A DNA stretch of 64,000 bases from an uncultured Erythrobacter sp. (GCA_913055155.1 CAJXJR010000005.1:124001-188000), one strand, 5' to 3'. Positions 43,224 through 52,589 are shown, counted from the stretch's first letter. Notes: generated by a model not told the origin, from the sequence alone. Numbers and translations: made by a program.

Positions 43224-45032
43224 ATGATCCGCACCCCGTTCCGCCTTGCCCTGTGCGCCTCCAGCGCGCTGGCGCTGGCAGCCTGTGCCTCCACTCCGGC
43301 AGCGCAAGGCCCCGATTTCGCCCTGCTCGAAGAGCCGGTTCCGGCAGATATCAATACCTTCTTCGAAGACTACAACCAGGCGCAGCTGGCGCTCTCGCCG
43401 CAGACCAAGGCCTATCGCGGCATCCGCGACGAGGACTATAGCCTGTGGACCGACCAGAGCGACGCGGCCCGCGATGCCCGCGACGAGCTGCGGATTGTCT
43501 GGCTGGAGCGCATGCGCGAAGGCTATGACTACGACAGTCTCTCGCCCGAAGACCAGCTGTCCTACCGCCTTTTCGAAGCCACTGCGCAACGCGCCGCCCT
43601 GCTCGATCCGTTCGAGGATTACGGCTGGGACTTCGACCAGATGAATGGCGAGCAAAGTGGCATACCCGCTTTCCTCATCAACACCCACGCCGTGCTGAAC
43701 GCCGACCATGCGCGCGCCTACATCCAGCGTATCGAAGGGATCGAAGGCCTGCTCGATACGCTGATCGCACGCTCGGCCGAGCGTGCCGATAATGGCGTGA
43801 TGCCGCCCGACTGGGTCTACCCCTATGTCATCAGCGACATTCGCAACCTGCTGGATGCGGGCGTGAACAATGCCGTGCTGGAGGACTTCCGTAGCGAGGT
43901 GGATGCGCTGGACCTGCCCGAGGGCGAACGTGCCATGCTGATCGCCGAGGCCGCGGTGGCCTGGCAAGGCAAGGCCGTGCCCGCGTTCACCCGCTTGCTG
44001 GCCGAGATGGAGCGGCAGCAGGCCATGGCTCCCACCGATGACGGCATCTGGCGCTTCCCTCAAGGCGCGCAATATTACGATGCGCTGCTGGAATATTACA
44101 CCACCACCGACCTGACGGCGGAGCAGATCCACCAGATCGGCCTCGACCAGGTGGAGCGAATCCACGGCGAGATGCGGCAGATCATGCAGCAGGTTGGCTT
44201 CGAAGGGACCTTGCGCGAATTCTTCGAATTCACGCGCAACGATCCACAGTTCTACCACACCAGCCGCGAGGATTACCTGGCCGAAGTGGACAGCGTGATC
44301 CGGGCGATGGAAGCGCGCCTGCCCGACTACTTCATCACCCTGCCGCAGTATGACCTGCAGGTGAAGCCGGTGGAGGCGTTCCGCGAACAGAGCGCGGGCA
44401 AGGCATTCTACCAGTCGCCCGCCACCGACGGTTCGCGGCCCGGCACCTATTACGTCAACCTCTATGACCTGAATGCCATGAGCCGCAACGAGCTGGAGGC
44501 GCTGGCCTATCACGAGGCGGTGCCCGGCCATCACATGCAGCGCGGTATCCAGACCGGGCTGGGCGACCTGCCGCCGTTCCGCCGCTATGGCGGGTTCACC
44601 GCCTATACCGAAGGCTGGGGCCTCTATTCGGAGGAGCTGGCCAGGGACATGGGCTTCTACACCGATCCCTATTCCGATTTCGGCCGCCTGCAGATGGAGC
44701 TGTGGCGCGCGGCGCGGCTGGTGGTGGACACCGGCATCCACCACAAGCGCTGGAGCCGCGAGGAAGCGATCGCCTACCTGCAGGCCAATACGCCCAATCC
44801 CGAACCGGACATTCGCAAGGCGATCGAGCGCTATATCGTCTATCCTGGCCAGGCGACCGCCTACATGATCGGCAAGCTGAAGATCATGGAACTGCGCCAG
44901 CGCGCGCAGCAGGCGCTGGGCGACGATTTCGACATTCGGCAGTTCCACGAAGTGGTGCTGGCCAACGGCCCGGTGCCGCTATCCATCCTTGAAGAACAGG
45001 TGGATGCATGGATTGCCACGCAGCAGAGCTGA
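43224..45032 (+). CDS. DUF885 family putative metallopeptidase, lipoprotein
   Basis: 602 residues from ATG 43224, with GAGGA 8 bases upstream. The signal ends in the lipobox LALAACAS. The zinc-peptidase-like HEAVPGHHMQ motif (HExxxGH) and the downstream EGWGLYSEELARDMG are the conserved parts of DUF885, a family related to M2/M3-like peptidases. Proteolysis is plausible but unproven; it would act in the periplasm or at the outer membrane. Confidence 0.87.
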   Translation: MIRTPFRLALCASSALALAACASTPAAQGPDFALLEEPVPADINTFFEDYNQAQLALSPQTKAYRGIRDEDYSLWTDQSDAARDARDELRIVWLERMREGYDYDSLSPEDQLSYRLFEATAQRAALLDPFEDYGWDFDQMNGEQSGIPAFLINTHAVLNADHARAYIQRIEGIEGLLDTLIARSAERADNGVMPPDWVYPYVISDIRNLLDAGVNNAVLEDFRSEVDALDLPEGERAMLIAEAAVAWQGKAVPAFTRLLAEMERQQAMAPTDDGIWRFPQGAQYYDALLEYYTTTDLTAEQIHQIGLDQVERIHGEMRQIMQQVGFEGTLREFFEFTRNDPQFYHTSREDYLAEVDSVIRAMEARLPDYFITLPQYDLQVKPVEAFREQSAGKAFYQSPATDGSRPGTYYVNLYDLNAMSRNELEALAYHEAVPGHHMQRGIQTGLGDLPPFRRYGGFTAYTEGWGLYSEELARDMGFYTDPYSDFGRLQMELWRAARLVVDTGIHHKRWSREEAIAYLQANTPNPEPDIRKAIERYIVYPGQATAYMIGKLKIMELRQRAQQALGDDFDIRQFHEVVLANGPVPLSILEEQVDAWIATQQS

Positions 45033-45178
45033 TGCGATAGAGGCGCGATGTCGCCACGATACAATGGGGATGCGCCCGCTGCGGCTATGCAACGACCCAT
45101 GGCCTCAAGGATGATTGCGTCGCGATCATCCCTGTGGCCAGCGGGGTCGCATGGTGCACGGGTCGCACGCGGTGCGCC

Positions 45179-46045
45179 ATGCCACCCCCCTTCAGGCTGA
45201 CATATCACGATCCCCCGCCCTCGCTGGCGCGCCACCTGATGGTGTTGTTCGAGTTTTCGACTGACATTCCCTACATTGAGGACCTGCAGCCCGGCGGCCT
45301 TGGCCAGTTCGTGCTGTTCCCGCGCGGGCACGGCAGTACCGTGCTGGCCGGCAAGCCGCAGAAGATCGAGGCGAAGGCACATATCATGAGCGGCTTTTCG
45401 GTCGCCGCGCCGTTCACGATGTACGGCCCATGGGCCGCCATCGGCGCCTCGCTGTCGCCGCTCGGCTGGGCGGCGCTGACCGGCGTGCCTGCAAGCGACT
45501 ATGTCGACAGGTTCGTGCCGGTCGGCGACCTGCTGGGCGCGGAGGCGAAGGTGTTCACCGAAGACCTGAGCGCGCGCTATTGCGATGGTGAGATTTCGGG
45601 CGAAGAAGCCTGCCACGAGATCGTGCAGTGGATCGCACCCCGGCTTGGCACGATCCCGCCGCGGCACGAGAACCTGATGGAGGCAACCATCGGCTGGCTG
45701 GGCAGCTCGCTCAGCCCCGATCTCGACCTGCTGTTTCCCCGGCTCGACTATTCGCGGCGGCAGGCGGAGAGACTGGTGGAGCGTTATTTCGGGCTTCCCC
45801 CGGCAGCGCTGGCGCGCAAGTTCCGGGCGCTGCGGTCGGCGGCCTTGCTGGCGCAGGACGAATTGAGCGATGCCGACGAAGCCGCGCTGGCGGATGCCTT
45901 CTACGACCAGCCGCACATGGTCCATGAAATCAGGCGCTTCTGCGGCTATACGCCCACGCGCCTGGGCGGCGATGGCCAGCCGATCCTGAAGACCCTGCTG
46001 CAACTGAAGAACTACACCCGCCTGCAGGAATTCAGGGCCTCTTAG
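45179..46045 (+). CDS. AraC-family-like transcriptional regulator
   Basis: 288 residues from ATG 45179; no clear ribosome-binding site, and a GTG at 45134 is an alternative. The N-terminal half looks like a ligand-binding cupin-like domain (LGQFVLFPRGHGSTVLAGKPQKIEAKAHIMSGFSVAAPFTMYGP). The C-terminal part has DYSRRQAERLVERYFGLPPAALARKFRALRSAALL and FYDQPHMVHEIRRFCGYTPTRL, matching the two HTH units of AraC proteins. Targets are unknown; it stands alone. Confidence 0.78.
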   Translation: MPPPFRLTYHDPPPSLARHLMVLFEFSTDIPYIEDLQPGGLGQFVLFPRGHGSTVLAGKPQKIEAKAHIMSGFSVAAPFTMYGPWAAIGASLSPLGWAALTGVPASDYVDRFVPVGDLLGAEAKVFTEDLSARYCDGEISGEEACHEIVQWIAPRLGTIPPRHENLMEATIGWLGSSLSPDLDLLFPRLDYSRRQAERLVERYFGLPPAALARKFRALRSAALLAQDELSDADEAALADAFYDQPHMVHEIRRFCGYTPTRLGGDGQPILKTLLQLKNYTRLQEFRAS

Positions 46046-46254
46046 TTTTTCGCACCGGCCTCCGCCGGAGCGTCCTCGGTGCTATTCCCTTCACTCGGCT
46101 TCGCCTTCGTTTCGGGGCACCTGCGGGCTGCGCGTTCGCTTGCTGTCGGTCGCTGGTCGCTCCCGAGGCCAGCAAAGGTGCTGATGGGAAGTGCAAGTAT
46201 CGGCGCCTGAAAGGCGACGACAGCCCGCGACTGCGGGCCGGCCGGTAGGCCGAA

Positions 46255-46309
46255 AGCCAAGCAGCGCGGACGCGCTGCGCCCGGCGCTTGAGGGAACCAA
46301 CAAGAAATC
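46255..46309. repeat. Repeat copy A
   Basis: First copy of a direct repeat: AGCCAAG, a CGGACGCG block, CGGCGCTTGAGG, then ACAAGAAATCC. It differs from copy B by small indels. Confidence 0.5.
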
Positions 46310-46392
46310 CACGCGCTGCGTCTAGCAGCGCGCAAGGCCGAACGGCCGCCCGCAGCCGCCCCGCAGCGAAGCGGAGGGATTCAGGCGAGGAT

Positions 46393-46442
46393 AGCCAAGT
46401 GAGCGGACGCGAAAGCCGGCGCTTGAGGCCCAACAGGAAATG
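46393..46442. repeat. Repeat copy B
   Basis: Second copy in the same orientation: AGCCAAG, GCGGACGCG, CGGCGCTTGAGG, then ACAGGAAATG. It is 138 bases downstream of copy A, about 100 bases before sufR. Confidence 0.5.
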
Positions 46443-46499
46443 CTAACGACTCGCAACAGGCAGAAATGGCTTGATTCCGCTGTTCCGGCGAATAGATGC

Positions 46500-46524
46500 C
46501 CAATTGGAACGAATTGGTCCAATT
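46500..46524. promoter_or_regulatory. Candidate Rrf2/SufR operator
   Basis: CCAATTGG (46500-46507) and the palindrome AATTGGTCCAATT (46512-46524) put two AATTGG half-sites 10 bases apart on one face of the helix, about 20-40 bases before the sufR start. Autoregulation of the operon by its own Rrf2 protein would fit; the consensus for this group is not known to me. Confidence 0.45.
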
Positions 46525-46542
46525 TAGAGCTGTAGCCCCAGG

Positions 46543-46959
46543 ATGAGACTGTCCAACCTTGCAGACTATGCCGTCGTCACGATGAGCCAGGCCGCGCGCC
46601 ATTGCGGCGGCGGGCGCACGTCCGCGGCGGAACTGGCCGAGGAAACCGGCCTGCCGGCGCCCACTGTGCAGAAGGTCGTCAGCAAGCTGACGGCGGCCGG
46701 ACTGCTGCGCTCCACACGTGGTGCGGGCGGCGGGCTGCAACTGGCGCGCCCGGCGGCGGCAATCAGCCTGGCCGATATCGTCGAAGCGGTGGAGGGGCCG
46801 ATCGCGCTCACCTCCTGCGTCGACGAAGGACGGCATGACTGTGCGCTTGAAGGCAGTTGCTCGGTACAACCGCACTGGCCGATCGTGAACAAGGCTTTGC
46901 GCAGCGCACTGGCGGATGTCTCGCTGGTGCAGCTGGCACAAACGGAAGAACTGGCATGA
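46543..46959 (+). CDS. sufR: Rrf2-family SUF operon regulator
   Basis: 138 residues. A winged helix starts [20 protein letters not shown] and includes [38 protein letters not shown]; the cysteine cluster [22 protein letters not shown] would bind a [2Fe-2S] cluster. Regulators of this type sense Fe-S status and control suf genes. It overlaps sufB by 4 bases, heading a ten-gene operon. I use sufR for the family role, not for cyanobacterial SufR. Confidence 0.9.
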   Translation: MRLSNLADYAVVTMSQAARHCGGGRTSAAELAEETGLPAPTVQKVVSKLTAAGLLRSTRGAGGGLQLARPAAAISLADIVEAVEGPIALTSCVDEGRHDCALEGSCSVQPHWPIVNKALRSALADVSLVQLAQTEELA

Positions 46960-48452
46960 ACGAAGAAACCCGCATCCAGGAACGCGAAGAGATGGACAAG
47001 GAAGCTCGCGAGGCGGCTGAAAAGCTGTCCGAGTACGAGCACGGCTGGCACGCCGATATCGATACCGAGTTCGCGCCCAAGGGCCTTTCGGAAGATACCG
47101 TGCGCTTCATCTCCGCCAAGAAGGGCGAGCCGGAGTGGATGCTGGAATGGCGCCTGAAGGCCTTTCGCCTGTGGCAGGAAATGGAAGAGCCGAACTGGGC
47201 CAAGCTCGGCTATCCCGAAATCGACTACCAGGATGCCTATTACTACGCCGCGCCGAAGAAGAAGGAGCAGCTGGAATCGCTCGACGAGCTCGATCCCGAG
47301 ATCAAGTCCGTCTACGACAAGCTGGGCATCCCGATTGCCGAGCAGGAAGTGCTCGCCAACGTGAAGGGCAGTCGCAAGGTCGCGGTGGACGCCGTTTTCG
47401 ATTCGGTCAGCGTCGCCACCACTTTCCGCAAGGAACTGGAGGCGGCGGGCGTTATCTTCCTCTCGATCTCCGAGGCGATCAAGCAGCACCCGGAACTGGT
47501 GAAGAAGTGGCTGGGCAAGGTGGTGCCGCAGCACGACAACTACTTTGCCACGCTCAACTGCGCCGTCTTCTCCGACGGCACCTTCGTCTACGTGCCGAAG
47601 GGCGTGCGCTGCCCGATGGAGCTTTCCACCTATTTCCGCATCAATGCCGAGAACACCGGCCAGTTCGAACGCACGCTGATCGTGGCCGAGCCGGGTTCCT
47701 ACGTCTCCTATCTGGAGGGCTGCACCGCGCCGCAGCGCGACGAGAACCAGCTGCACGCCGCAGTTGTGGAGCTGGTCGCGCTGGAAGATGCCGAGATCAA
47801 GTATTCAACCGTGCAGAACTGGTATCCCGGCGACAGCGAAGGCAAGGGCGGCATCTACAATTTCGTCACCAAGCGCGGCCTGTGCCAGGGCGACCGCAGC
47901 AAGATCAGCTGGACGCAGGTGGAAACCGGCTCTGCGGTGACCTGGAAGTATCCCAGCTGCGTGCTGAACGGCGAGAATTCCGTGGGCGAGTTTTACTCGG
48001 TGGCGGTTACGAATAACCACCAGCAAGCCGATACGGGAACCAAGATGGTTCACAACGGCAAGGGCTCGCGCTCGACGATCATCTCCAAGGGGATCAGCGC
48101 GGGCAAGAGCAACAACACCTATCGCGGCCTGGTGCGCGTGGGTGCCAATGCCGACAACGTGCGCAACTTCACCCAGTGCGACAGCCTGCTGCTCGGCTCC
48201 ACCTGCGGCGCGCATACCGTGCCCTATATCGAAGTGAAGAACCCCAGCGCGCAGATCGAGCACGAGGCCACCACCAGCAAGATCAGCGACGACCAGCTGT
48301 TCTACGCCATGCAACGCGGCCTGGACGAGGAAGAGGCCGTGGCGCTGATCGTCAACGGCTTTGCCAAGGAAGTGCTGAAAGAGCTGCCGATGGAATTTGC
48401 CGTCGAAGCGCAGAAGCTGCTGGCGATCTCGCTTGAGGGGAGCGTGGGGTGA
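46956..48452 (+). CDS. sufB: Fe-S cluster scaffold subunit SufB
   Basis: 498 residues from ATG 46956. Signature regions are [16 protein letters not shown] near the N-terminus, the parallel beta-helix core with [27 protein letters not shown], and the C-terminal [31 protein letters not shown], containing the conserved Cys and His used for cluster assembly. SufB with SufC and SufD forms the SufBC2D scaffold. The stop overlaps the next gene by 4 bases (GTGA). Confidence 0.97.
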   Translation: MNEETRIQEREEMDKEAREAAEKLSEYEHGWHADIDTEFAPKGLSEDTVRFISAKKGEPEWMLEWRLKAFRLWQEMEEPNWAKLGYPEIDYQDAYYYAAPKKKEQLESLDELDPEIKSVYDKLGIPIAEQEVLANVKGSRKVAVDAVFDSVSVATTFRKELEAAGVIFLSISEAIKQHPELVKKWLGKVVPQHDNYFATLNCAVFSDGTFVYVPKGVRCPMELSTYFRINAENTGQFERTLIVAEPGSYVSYLEGCTAPQRDENQLHAAVVELVALEDAEIKYSTVQNWYPGDSEGKGGIYNFVTKRGLCQGDRSKISWTQVETGSAVTWKYPSCVLNGENSVGEFYSVAVTNNHQQADTGTKMVHNGKGSRSTIISKGISAGKSNNTYRGLVRVGANADNVRNFTQCDSLLLGSTCGAHTVPYIEVKNPSAQIEHEATTSKISDDQLFYAMQRGLDEEEAVALIVNGFAKEVLKELPMEFAVEAQKLLAISLEGSVG

Positions 48453-49003
48453 CCGAGCGAAAGACCCTCAACCTCCGAGACACCTCGGATGCCGAAGCGC
48501 CCGCGCTCAAGAAGCGTGGGCGCGGCTGGGAAATCTCCGAGAAGCGGCTCGACGCGCTGCATGATCGTGCGCGCGAGATGAAGCGCCATGCCTCCGAAGC
48601 GCACAAGGCGCTGGCCGAGCGGTTCGCCAAGGCGGATCTTGACAAGTACACCTTCAAGCGCTTCGCCGTGGTCGGCAGCGCGATTGTCGACTTCAATTGC
48701 CACAATCTCGGCATGGCCATCGTGATCGACGAGGAAGGCGATGACGAGAAGCTGAACCGCCGCCGCGACAAGTCTCTGGCAGCCGTGGGCGTGAAGGTGA
48801 TGCACCTCAAGGCCGCAGATATCCTCGAGAACATGGACGACGTGCTCAAGCGCATCACCATGGGCATGCGCCAGCGCATTGCCGACAAGGACGAGGCGCG
48901 CCGCAAGCACCTTGCCGAAAACCCCCGCCAAACCCGCCCGCGCTATGACCGCGACGGCAATGGCCCGCCACGCAAGAACACCCGCAAGACACGGAACGAC
49001 TGA
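48449..49003 (+). CDS. DUF559-like (VSR-endonuclease-fold) protein inside the suf operon
   Basis: 184 residues from GTG 48449, overlapping sufB (GTGA) and sharing one base with sufC (TGATG). The middle (about 60-145) shows the DUF559 pattern: [26 protein letters not shown], then [32 protein letters not shown]. The catalytic Asp of IVDF is present, but the usual E-x-DG and His positions read DEEGDDE, so nuclease activity is doubtful. Flanks are basic and disordered ([10 protein letters not shown] end). A role in Fe-S assembly is not established. Confidence 0.75.
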   Translation: MTERKTLNLRDTSDAEAPALKKRGRGWEISEKRLDALHDRAREMKRHASEAHKALAERFAKADLDKYTFKRFAVVGSAIVDFNCHNLGMAIVIDEEGDDEKLNRRRDKSLAAVGVKVMHLKAADILENMDDVLKRITMGMRQRIADKDEARRKHLAENPRQTRPRYDRDGNGPPRKNTRKTRND

Positions 49004-49749
49004 TGCTGAAAATCGAAAACCTGCACGCCGAAATCGACGGCAAGGAAATCCTCAAGGGCCTCTCGCTCGAAGTGAACGCGGGCGAAGTGCATGCGATCAT
49101 GGGCCCCAACGGCGCGGGCAAGTCCACGCTGGCCTATGTGCTGGGCGGGCGCCCCGGTTACGAAGTCACGCAGGGCTCTGCCACCTTCATGGGGCAGGAC
49201 CTGTTCGACATGGAGCCGCACGAGCGCGCGGCCGCGGGCTTCTTCCTCGGCTTCCAGTACCCGGTCGAGATTCCCGGCGTCTCCAACGTGCAGTTCCTGC
49301 GCGAGGCGCTGAATTCGCAGCGCAAGGCGCGTGGCGAAGAGCCGCTGACCGGCGGCGAGTTCCTCAAGCTGGCCAAGGAAAAGGCCGGCCTGCTCAAGCT
49401 CGACATGGAAATGCTCAAGCGCCCGGTGAACGTCGGCTTTTCCGGCGGTGAGAAGAAGCGCAACGAGATGGTGCAGATGGGCATCCTCGATCCCTCTTTC
49501 GCCGTGCTCGACGAGACCGATAGCGGCCTCGACATCGATGCGCTGAAGGTGGTGGGCGAAGGCATCAACGCCATCATGCGCGCACCGGAAAAGGGCGTGT
49601 TGCTGATAACGCACTACCAGCGCCTGCTGGATTACGTGCAGCCCGACAAGGTGCATATCCTTGCCGCCGGCCGCATCGTGAAAACCGGCGGGCCGGAGCT
49701 TGCCCGCCAGCTGGAAGACGAAGGCTATGACGAGGTGATGGCGGCATGA
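49003..49749 (+). CDS. sufC: SUF ABC ATPase SufC
   Basis: 248 residues. Walker A GPNGAGKSTL, signature FSGGEKKRNEMVQM, Walker B FAVLDETDSGLD and the H-loop ITHYQRLL are intact. It powers conformational change of the SufBCD scaffold. It starts one base into the DUF559 stop and overlaps sufD by 4 bases. Confidence 0.97.
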   Translation: MLKIENLHAEIDGKEILKGLSLEVNAGEVHAIMGPNGAGKSTLAYVLGGRPGYEVTQGSATFMGQDLFDMEPHERAAAGFFLGFQYPVEIPGVSNVQFLREALNSQRKARGEEPLTGGEFLKLAKEKAGLLKLDMEMLKRPVNVGFSGGEKKRNEMVQMGILDPSFAVLDETDSGLDIDALKVVGEGINAIMRAPEKGVLLITHYQRLLDYVQPDKVHILAAGRIVKTGGPELARQLEDEGYDEVMAA

Positions 49750-50492
49750 CCGCACTTCCCACACACAAGGACGAAGCCTGGCGCTACGCCGATCTCGAAG
49801 CGGTCGAGACGCTGGGCGCAGGCGCACTGGACCAGTGGCAGGAGCTGTCGCTGGCCGATGGCGAGACCCTGCGGCGCTGCCTGCTGGTGGGCGGCGACGC
49901 CCCGGAATTGCACCGCATCCGCCTGACCGTCGACAAGGGCGCGCGGGCAGAGCTGTTCGTTGTCGTGACCGGCAACGACTATTGCCGCGTCGAAGTGGAA
50001 ACCGACCTTGCCGAAGGTGCGCATTTCGAGCTGGGCGGCGTTACCATCGGCGGCGGGGATGCGGTGCGCGAGATCGTCACCCGCACCACCCACGATGCGC
50101 CGGAGGCGACCTCTAACCAGGTGGTGCGCGCGGTGCACTGGGGTGAAGCGACAGGCAATTTCCTGGGCGCCATCAACGTTGGCCGGCTTGGCCAGCGCAC
50201 CGATGCGGCGCAGGATTTCAAGGCGCTGGTGCTGGAAAAGGGTGCCAGTGCGAACGCCAAGCCCGAGCTGGAAATTTTCGCTGACGACGTGAAGTGCGCG
50301 CACGGCGCCGCCATCGGCCAGATGGACGAAATGGCGCGCTATTACATGGCCAGCCGCGGCCTCGCGCCCGATGTTGCCAAGCGCCTGCTGATCCGCGCCT
50401 TCATCGCCGACGCACTGGCCGCGCTGTTGGACGAGGAAGAGGCAGAACGCCTGCTCGAAGCCGCGCTTGGCGTGCTGGCGGAGCGCGCATGA
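49746..50492 (+). CDS. sufD: SufD-like scaffold subunit (short form)
   Basis: 248 residues from ATG 49746. The N-terminus TALPTHKDEAWRYADLEAV and the C-terminal KCAHGAAIGQMDEMARYYMASRGLAPDVAKRLLIRAFIADAL are the conserved SufD ends; the beta-helix between them is much shorter than in the 423-residue E. coli protein, as usual in sphingomonads. It pairs with SufB in the scaffold. It overlaps both neighbours by 4 bases. Confidence 0.93.
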   Translation: MTALPTHKDEAWRYADLEAVETLGAGALDQWQELSLADGETLRRCLLVGGDAPELHRIRLTVDKGARAELFVVVTGNDYCRVEVETDLAEGAHFELGGVTIGGGDAVREIVTRTTHDAPEATSNQVVRAVHWGEATGNFLGAINVGRLGQRTDAAQDFKALVLEKGASANAKPELEIFADDVKCAHGAAIGQMDEMARYYMASRGLAPDVAKRLLIRAFIADALAALLDEEEAERLLEAALGVLAERA

Positions 50493-50890
50493 TCTCCAGG
50501 CTCGCCTTGCTTACCGTGCCGCTGGCGCTGTCCGCCTGCGCGTCGACCGGCGGCGAGGCTGCGCCTGAGTATCTCTATCAGACGCCCTATCGCGAGACCT
50601 ATGCCGCGCCGCTGGACGTGGCCGCTGCGCTGGTGGGCTATTACCCGGAGACGACCGAAGCCGGACCGACCATGCAGCTGTCGCTCGAACCGCTGGCAGA
50701 TAACCCGCAGCACCTGGTGCTGGTGGTGACAATCGACCCGGTTCTCGACGATTCGGTGGCGGCGGAGCAATGGCGCGCGGTGCTGTCGCAAGGCGACGAT
50801 TCGCGCTGGTCCGTCGAAGAGCTTGGCCTGCGCCGAAAGTGCTCGCGCGGGCCCGATAATGGCCAATGGGGGCCGCACATATGTCCATGA
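50489..50890 (+). CDS. Predicted lipoprotein encoded within the suf operon
   Basis: 133 residues from ATG 50489, overlapping the sufD stop (ATGA). The signal peptide ends in the lipobox PLALSACAS. The mature part is soluble, with YQTPYRETYAAPLDVAAALVGYYPE and a C-terminal CSRGPDNGQWGPHICP. I know no function. An exported lipoprotein among cytosolic Fe-S assembly genes is odd; the tight overlaps imply co-translation with sufD and sufS. Confidence 0.75.
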   Translation: MISRLALLTVPLALSACASTGGEAAPEYLYQTPYRETYAAPLDVAAALVGYYPETTEAGPTMQLSLEPLADNPQHLVLVVTIDPVLDDSVAAEQWRAVLSQGDDSRWSVEELGLRRKCSRGPDNGQWGPHICP

Positions 50891-52068
50891 CGCAGACCAA
50901 GACCCGCAAGGCCGATTTCCCCGGCCTGCTGAATGCCGACGGCACGCCGTGGCACTATCTCGATTCCGCCGCGACGGCGCAGAAGCCGCAGGCGGTGATC
51001 GACGCGGTGACGCGCGCCATCGGCGCGGATTACGCCACCGTCCATCGCGGGGTTTATGCCCGCTCTGCCGACATGACGCTGGCGTTCGAGGCCGCGCGTC
51101 GCCGCGTGGCGCAGTTCATCGGCGGGCAGGAACAGGAAATCGTCTTCACTCGCGGCGCGACCGAAGCGATCAACCTGCTCGCCTATTCCTACCCGGACAA
51201 GGGGCGCGTGCTGCTGTCCGAGCTGGAGCACCATTCCAACATCGTGCCCTGGCAGCTGGCCGGGTGGCAGGTGGATGTCTGCCCGCTGACGCAAGACGGG
51301 CGGATCGACCTAGATGCCGCCGAGGCCATGCTGACGCGCGAGCACACCATGGTCGCCTTCGCTCACGTCTCCAACGTGCTGGGCAGCGTGGTGGACGGCA
51401 AGCGTGCCGCCGATCTTGCCCATGCGGTGGGTGCCAAGCTGTTGCTCGACGGGTGCCAGGCGGTGCCGCGCGTGCCGGTGGACGTTGTCGCACTCGATTG
51501 CGATTTCTATGCCTTCAGCGCGCACAAGCTTTACGGGCCCACCGGCATCGGCGCGCTGTGGGGCCGGGCAGACCTGCTGGATACCATGCCGCCGTGGCAA
51601 GGCGGCGGGGCGATGATCGACAAGGTCACCTTCGAAAAGACCACCTATGCTCCTGCCCCGCAGCGGTTCGAGGCGGGCACGCCCTCCATCGTCGAAGCTG
51701 TCGGTTTCGCGGCGGCTTGCGACTACGTGGCGGAGGTCGGCATCGAAGCGATCCATGCGCACGAGGCGGACCTTGTTCGCCAGACGCGCGAGGCCTTGCG
51801 CGGCATGAACGACGTGACGCTTTATGGCCCCGAGGATAGCGCCGGGATCGTCAGCTTCATGCTTGACGGCGTGCACCCGCACGACCTGGGCACCATTCTT
51901 GACGAGGAAGGCGTGGCGATCCGAGCTGGCCACCACTGCGCGCAGCCGCTGATGGACAAGCTGGGCATTCCCGCCACCGCGCGTGCCAGTTTCGGGATCT
52001 ATTCCGACGCAGAAGACGTCGCCGCGCTGATCCGCGGCATCGAACGCACCAAGAGGATTTTCGGCTGA
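50881..52068 (+). CDS. sufS: Cysteine desulfurase SufS
   Basis: 395 residues from ATG 50881, inside the end of the lipoprotein gene. The PLP Lys is in FSAHKLYGPTGIG, the substrate loop Cys in IRAGHHCAQPLM, and the N-terminus has YLDSAATAQKPQAVIDA. It is a group II desulfurase that passes sulfur to SufE/SufU-type partners; none is encoded in this window. It shares one base with the next gene (TGATG). Confidence 0.96.
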   Translation: MSMTQTKTRKADFPGLLNADGTPWHYLDSAATAQKPQAVIDAVTRAIGADYATVHRGVYARSADMTLAFEAARRRVAQFIGGQEQEIVFTRGATEAINLLAYSYPDKGRVLLSELEHHSNIVPWQLAGWQVDVCPLTQDGRIDLDAAEAMLTREHTMVAFAHVSNVLGSVVDGKRAADLAHAVGAKLLLDGCQAVPRVPVDVVALDCDFYAFSAHKLYGPTGIGALWGRADLLDTMPPWQGGGAMIDKVTFEKTTYAPAPQRFEAGTPSIVEAVGFAAACDYVAEVGIEAIHAHEADLVRQTREALRGMNDVTLYGPEDSAGIVSFMLDGVHPHDLGTILDEEGVAIRAGHHCAQPLMDKLGIPATARASFGIYSDAEDVAALIRGIERTKRIFG

Positions 52069-52589
52069 TGTCAAATCACGAAGACATGACTCACAAGGAC
52101 GAGAAAGACTATATCGCGGCTCCTTCGCCGGCAGAGGACGTGGTGAGCAAGCCGCCGCGTGCGCGGGTTTCCGACGCCGCCTTGCCCGAAGAGGAGACCG
52201 CCGGCGAAAAGCTGGAGCGCAAGCGCGACTATCTGGAAGGCTTCCTGCAGGCCAAGCCCGAAGGCCTGTCGCCCGGGGAGCCCGGTGGCGCCGTCTACGA
52301 GGCGGTGATCGAGGCGCTGAAGGATATCTATGACCCGGAAATCCCGGTGAACATCTACGACCTTGGCCTGATCTACAACGTCGAGGTGGCCGAGGAAGCC
52401 GACGTGAAGGTGACCATGACGCTGACCACCCCGCATTGCCCGGTGGCCGAAACAATGCCGAACGAGATCGAGACGCGCGTGATGAGCCTGCCCGGCGTGC
52501 GCGATGCCGAAGTGGTGGTGACCTGGGATCCGCCGTGGGACCCGTCCAAGATGAGCGACGAAGCGCGCCTCGAACTGGGGATGCTCTGA
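52068..52589 (+). CDS. sufT: SufT-like MIP18/DUF59 Fe-S assembly protein
   Basis: 173 residues. An acidic, variable N-terminal 80 residues precede the DUF59 domain: VIEALKDIYDPEIPVNIYDLGLIYNVEV, MTLTTPHCPVAETMPNEIE and VTWDPPWDPSKMSDEARLELGM, with the conserved Cys in HCPVA. SufT proteins mature Fe-S enzymes in several bacteria. The stop overlaps a possible CTG start of the next gene. Confidence 0.9.
   Translation: MSNHEDMTHKDEKDYIAAPSPAEDVVSKPPRARVSDAALPEEETAGEKLERKRDYLEGFLQAKPEGLSPGEPGGAVYEAVIEALKDIYDPEIPVNIYDLGLIYNVEVAEEADVKVTMTLTTPHCPVAETMPNEIETRVMSLPGVRDAEVVVTWDPPWDPSKMSDEARLELGML

Larger units (their letters stand above)
46046..46442. repeat. Non-coding dispersed-repeat-like block
   Basis: This 397-bp stretch between the AraC-like gene and the sufR leader has no convincing gene, though minus-strand frames stay open. 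Two related segments (46255-46309 and 46393-46442) share AGCCAAG, CGGACGCG, CGGCGCTTGAGG and the ACA-GAAAT block. It also has many short inverted GC-rich pieces (GCGCGGACGCGCTGCGC, GCGGGCCGGCCGG). The minus-strand translation resembles peptides (FLVG-LKRR, SRPLTWLSSPES) that I associate with spurious ORFs repeated across sphingomonad genomes, pointing to a dispersed element. Confidence 0.5.

Noticed and set aside
43206-44948. 580-codon minus-strand frame opposite the DUF885 gene
   Set aside because: Shadow of the DUF885 coding sequence; the plus strand has the signal peptide, lipobox and metal motif.
46032-46433. Minus-strand open frame in the gap before sufR
   Set aside because: It crosses repeated GC-rich segments, has no ribosome-binding site and reads as Arg/Ser/Leu-rich nonsense; treated as a repeat instead.
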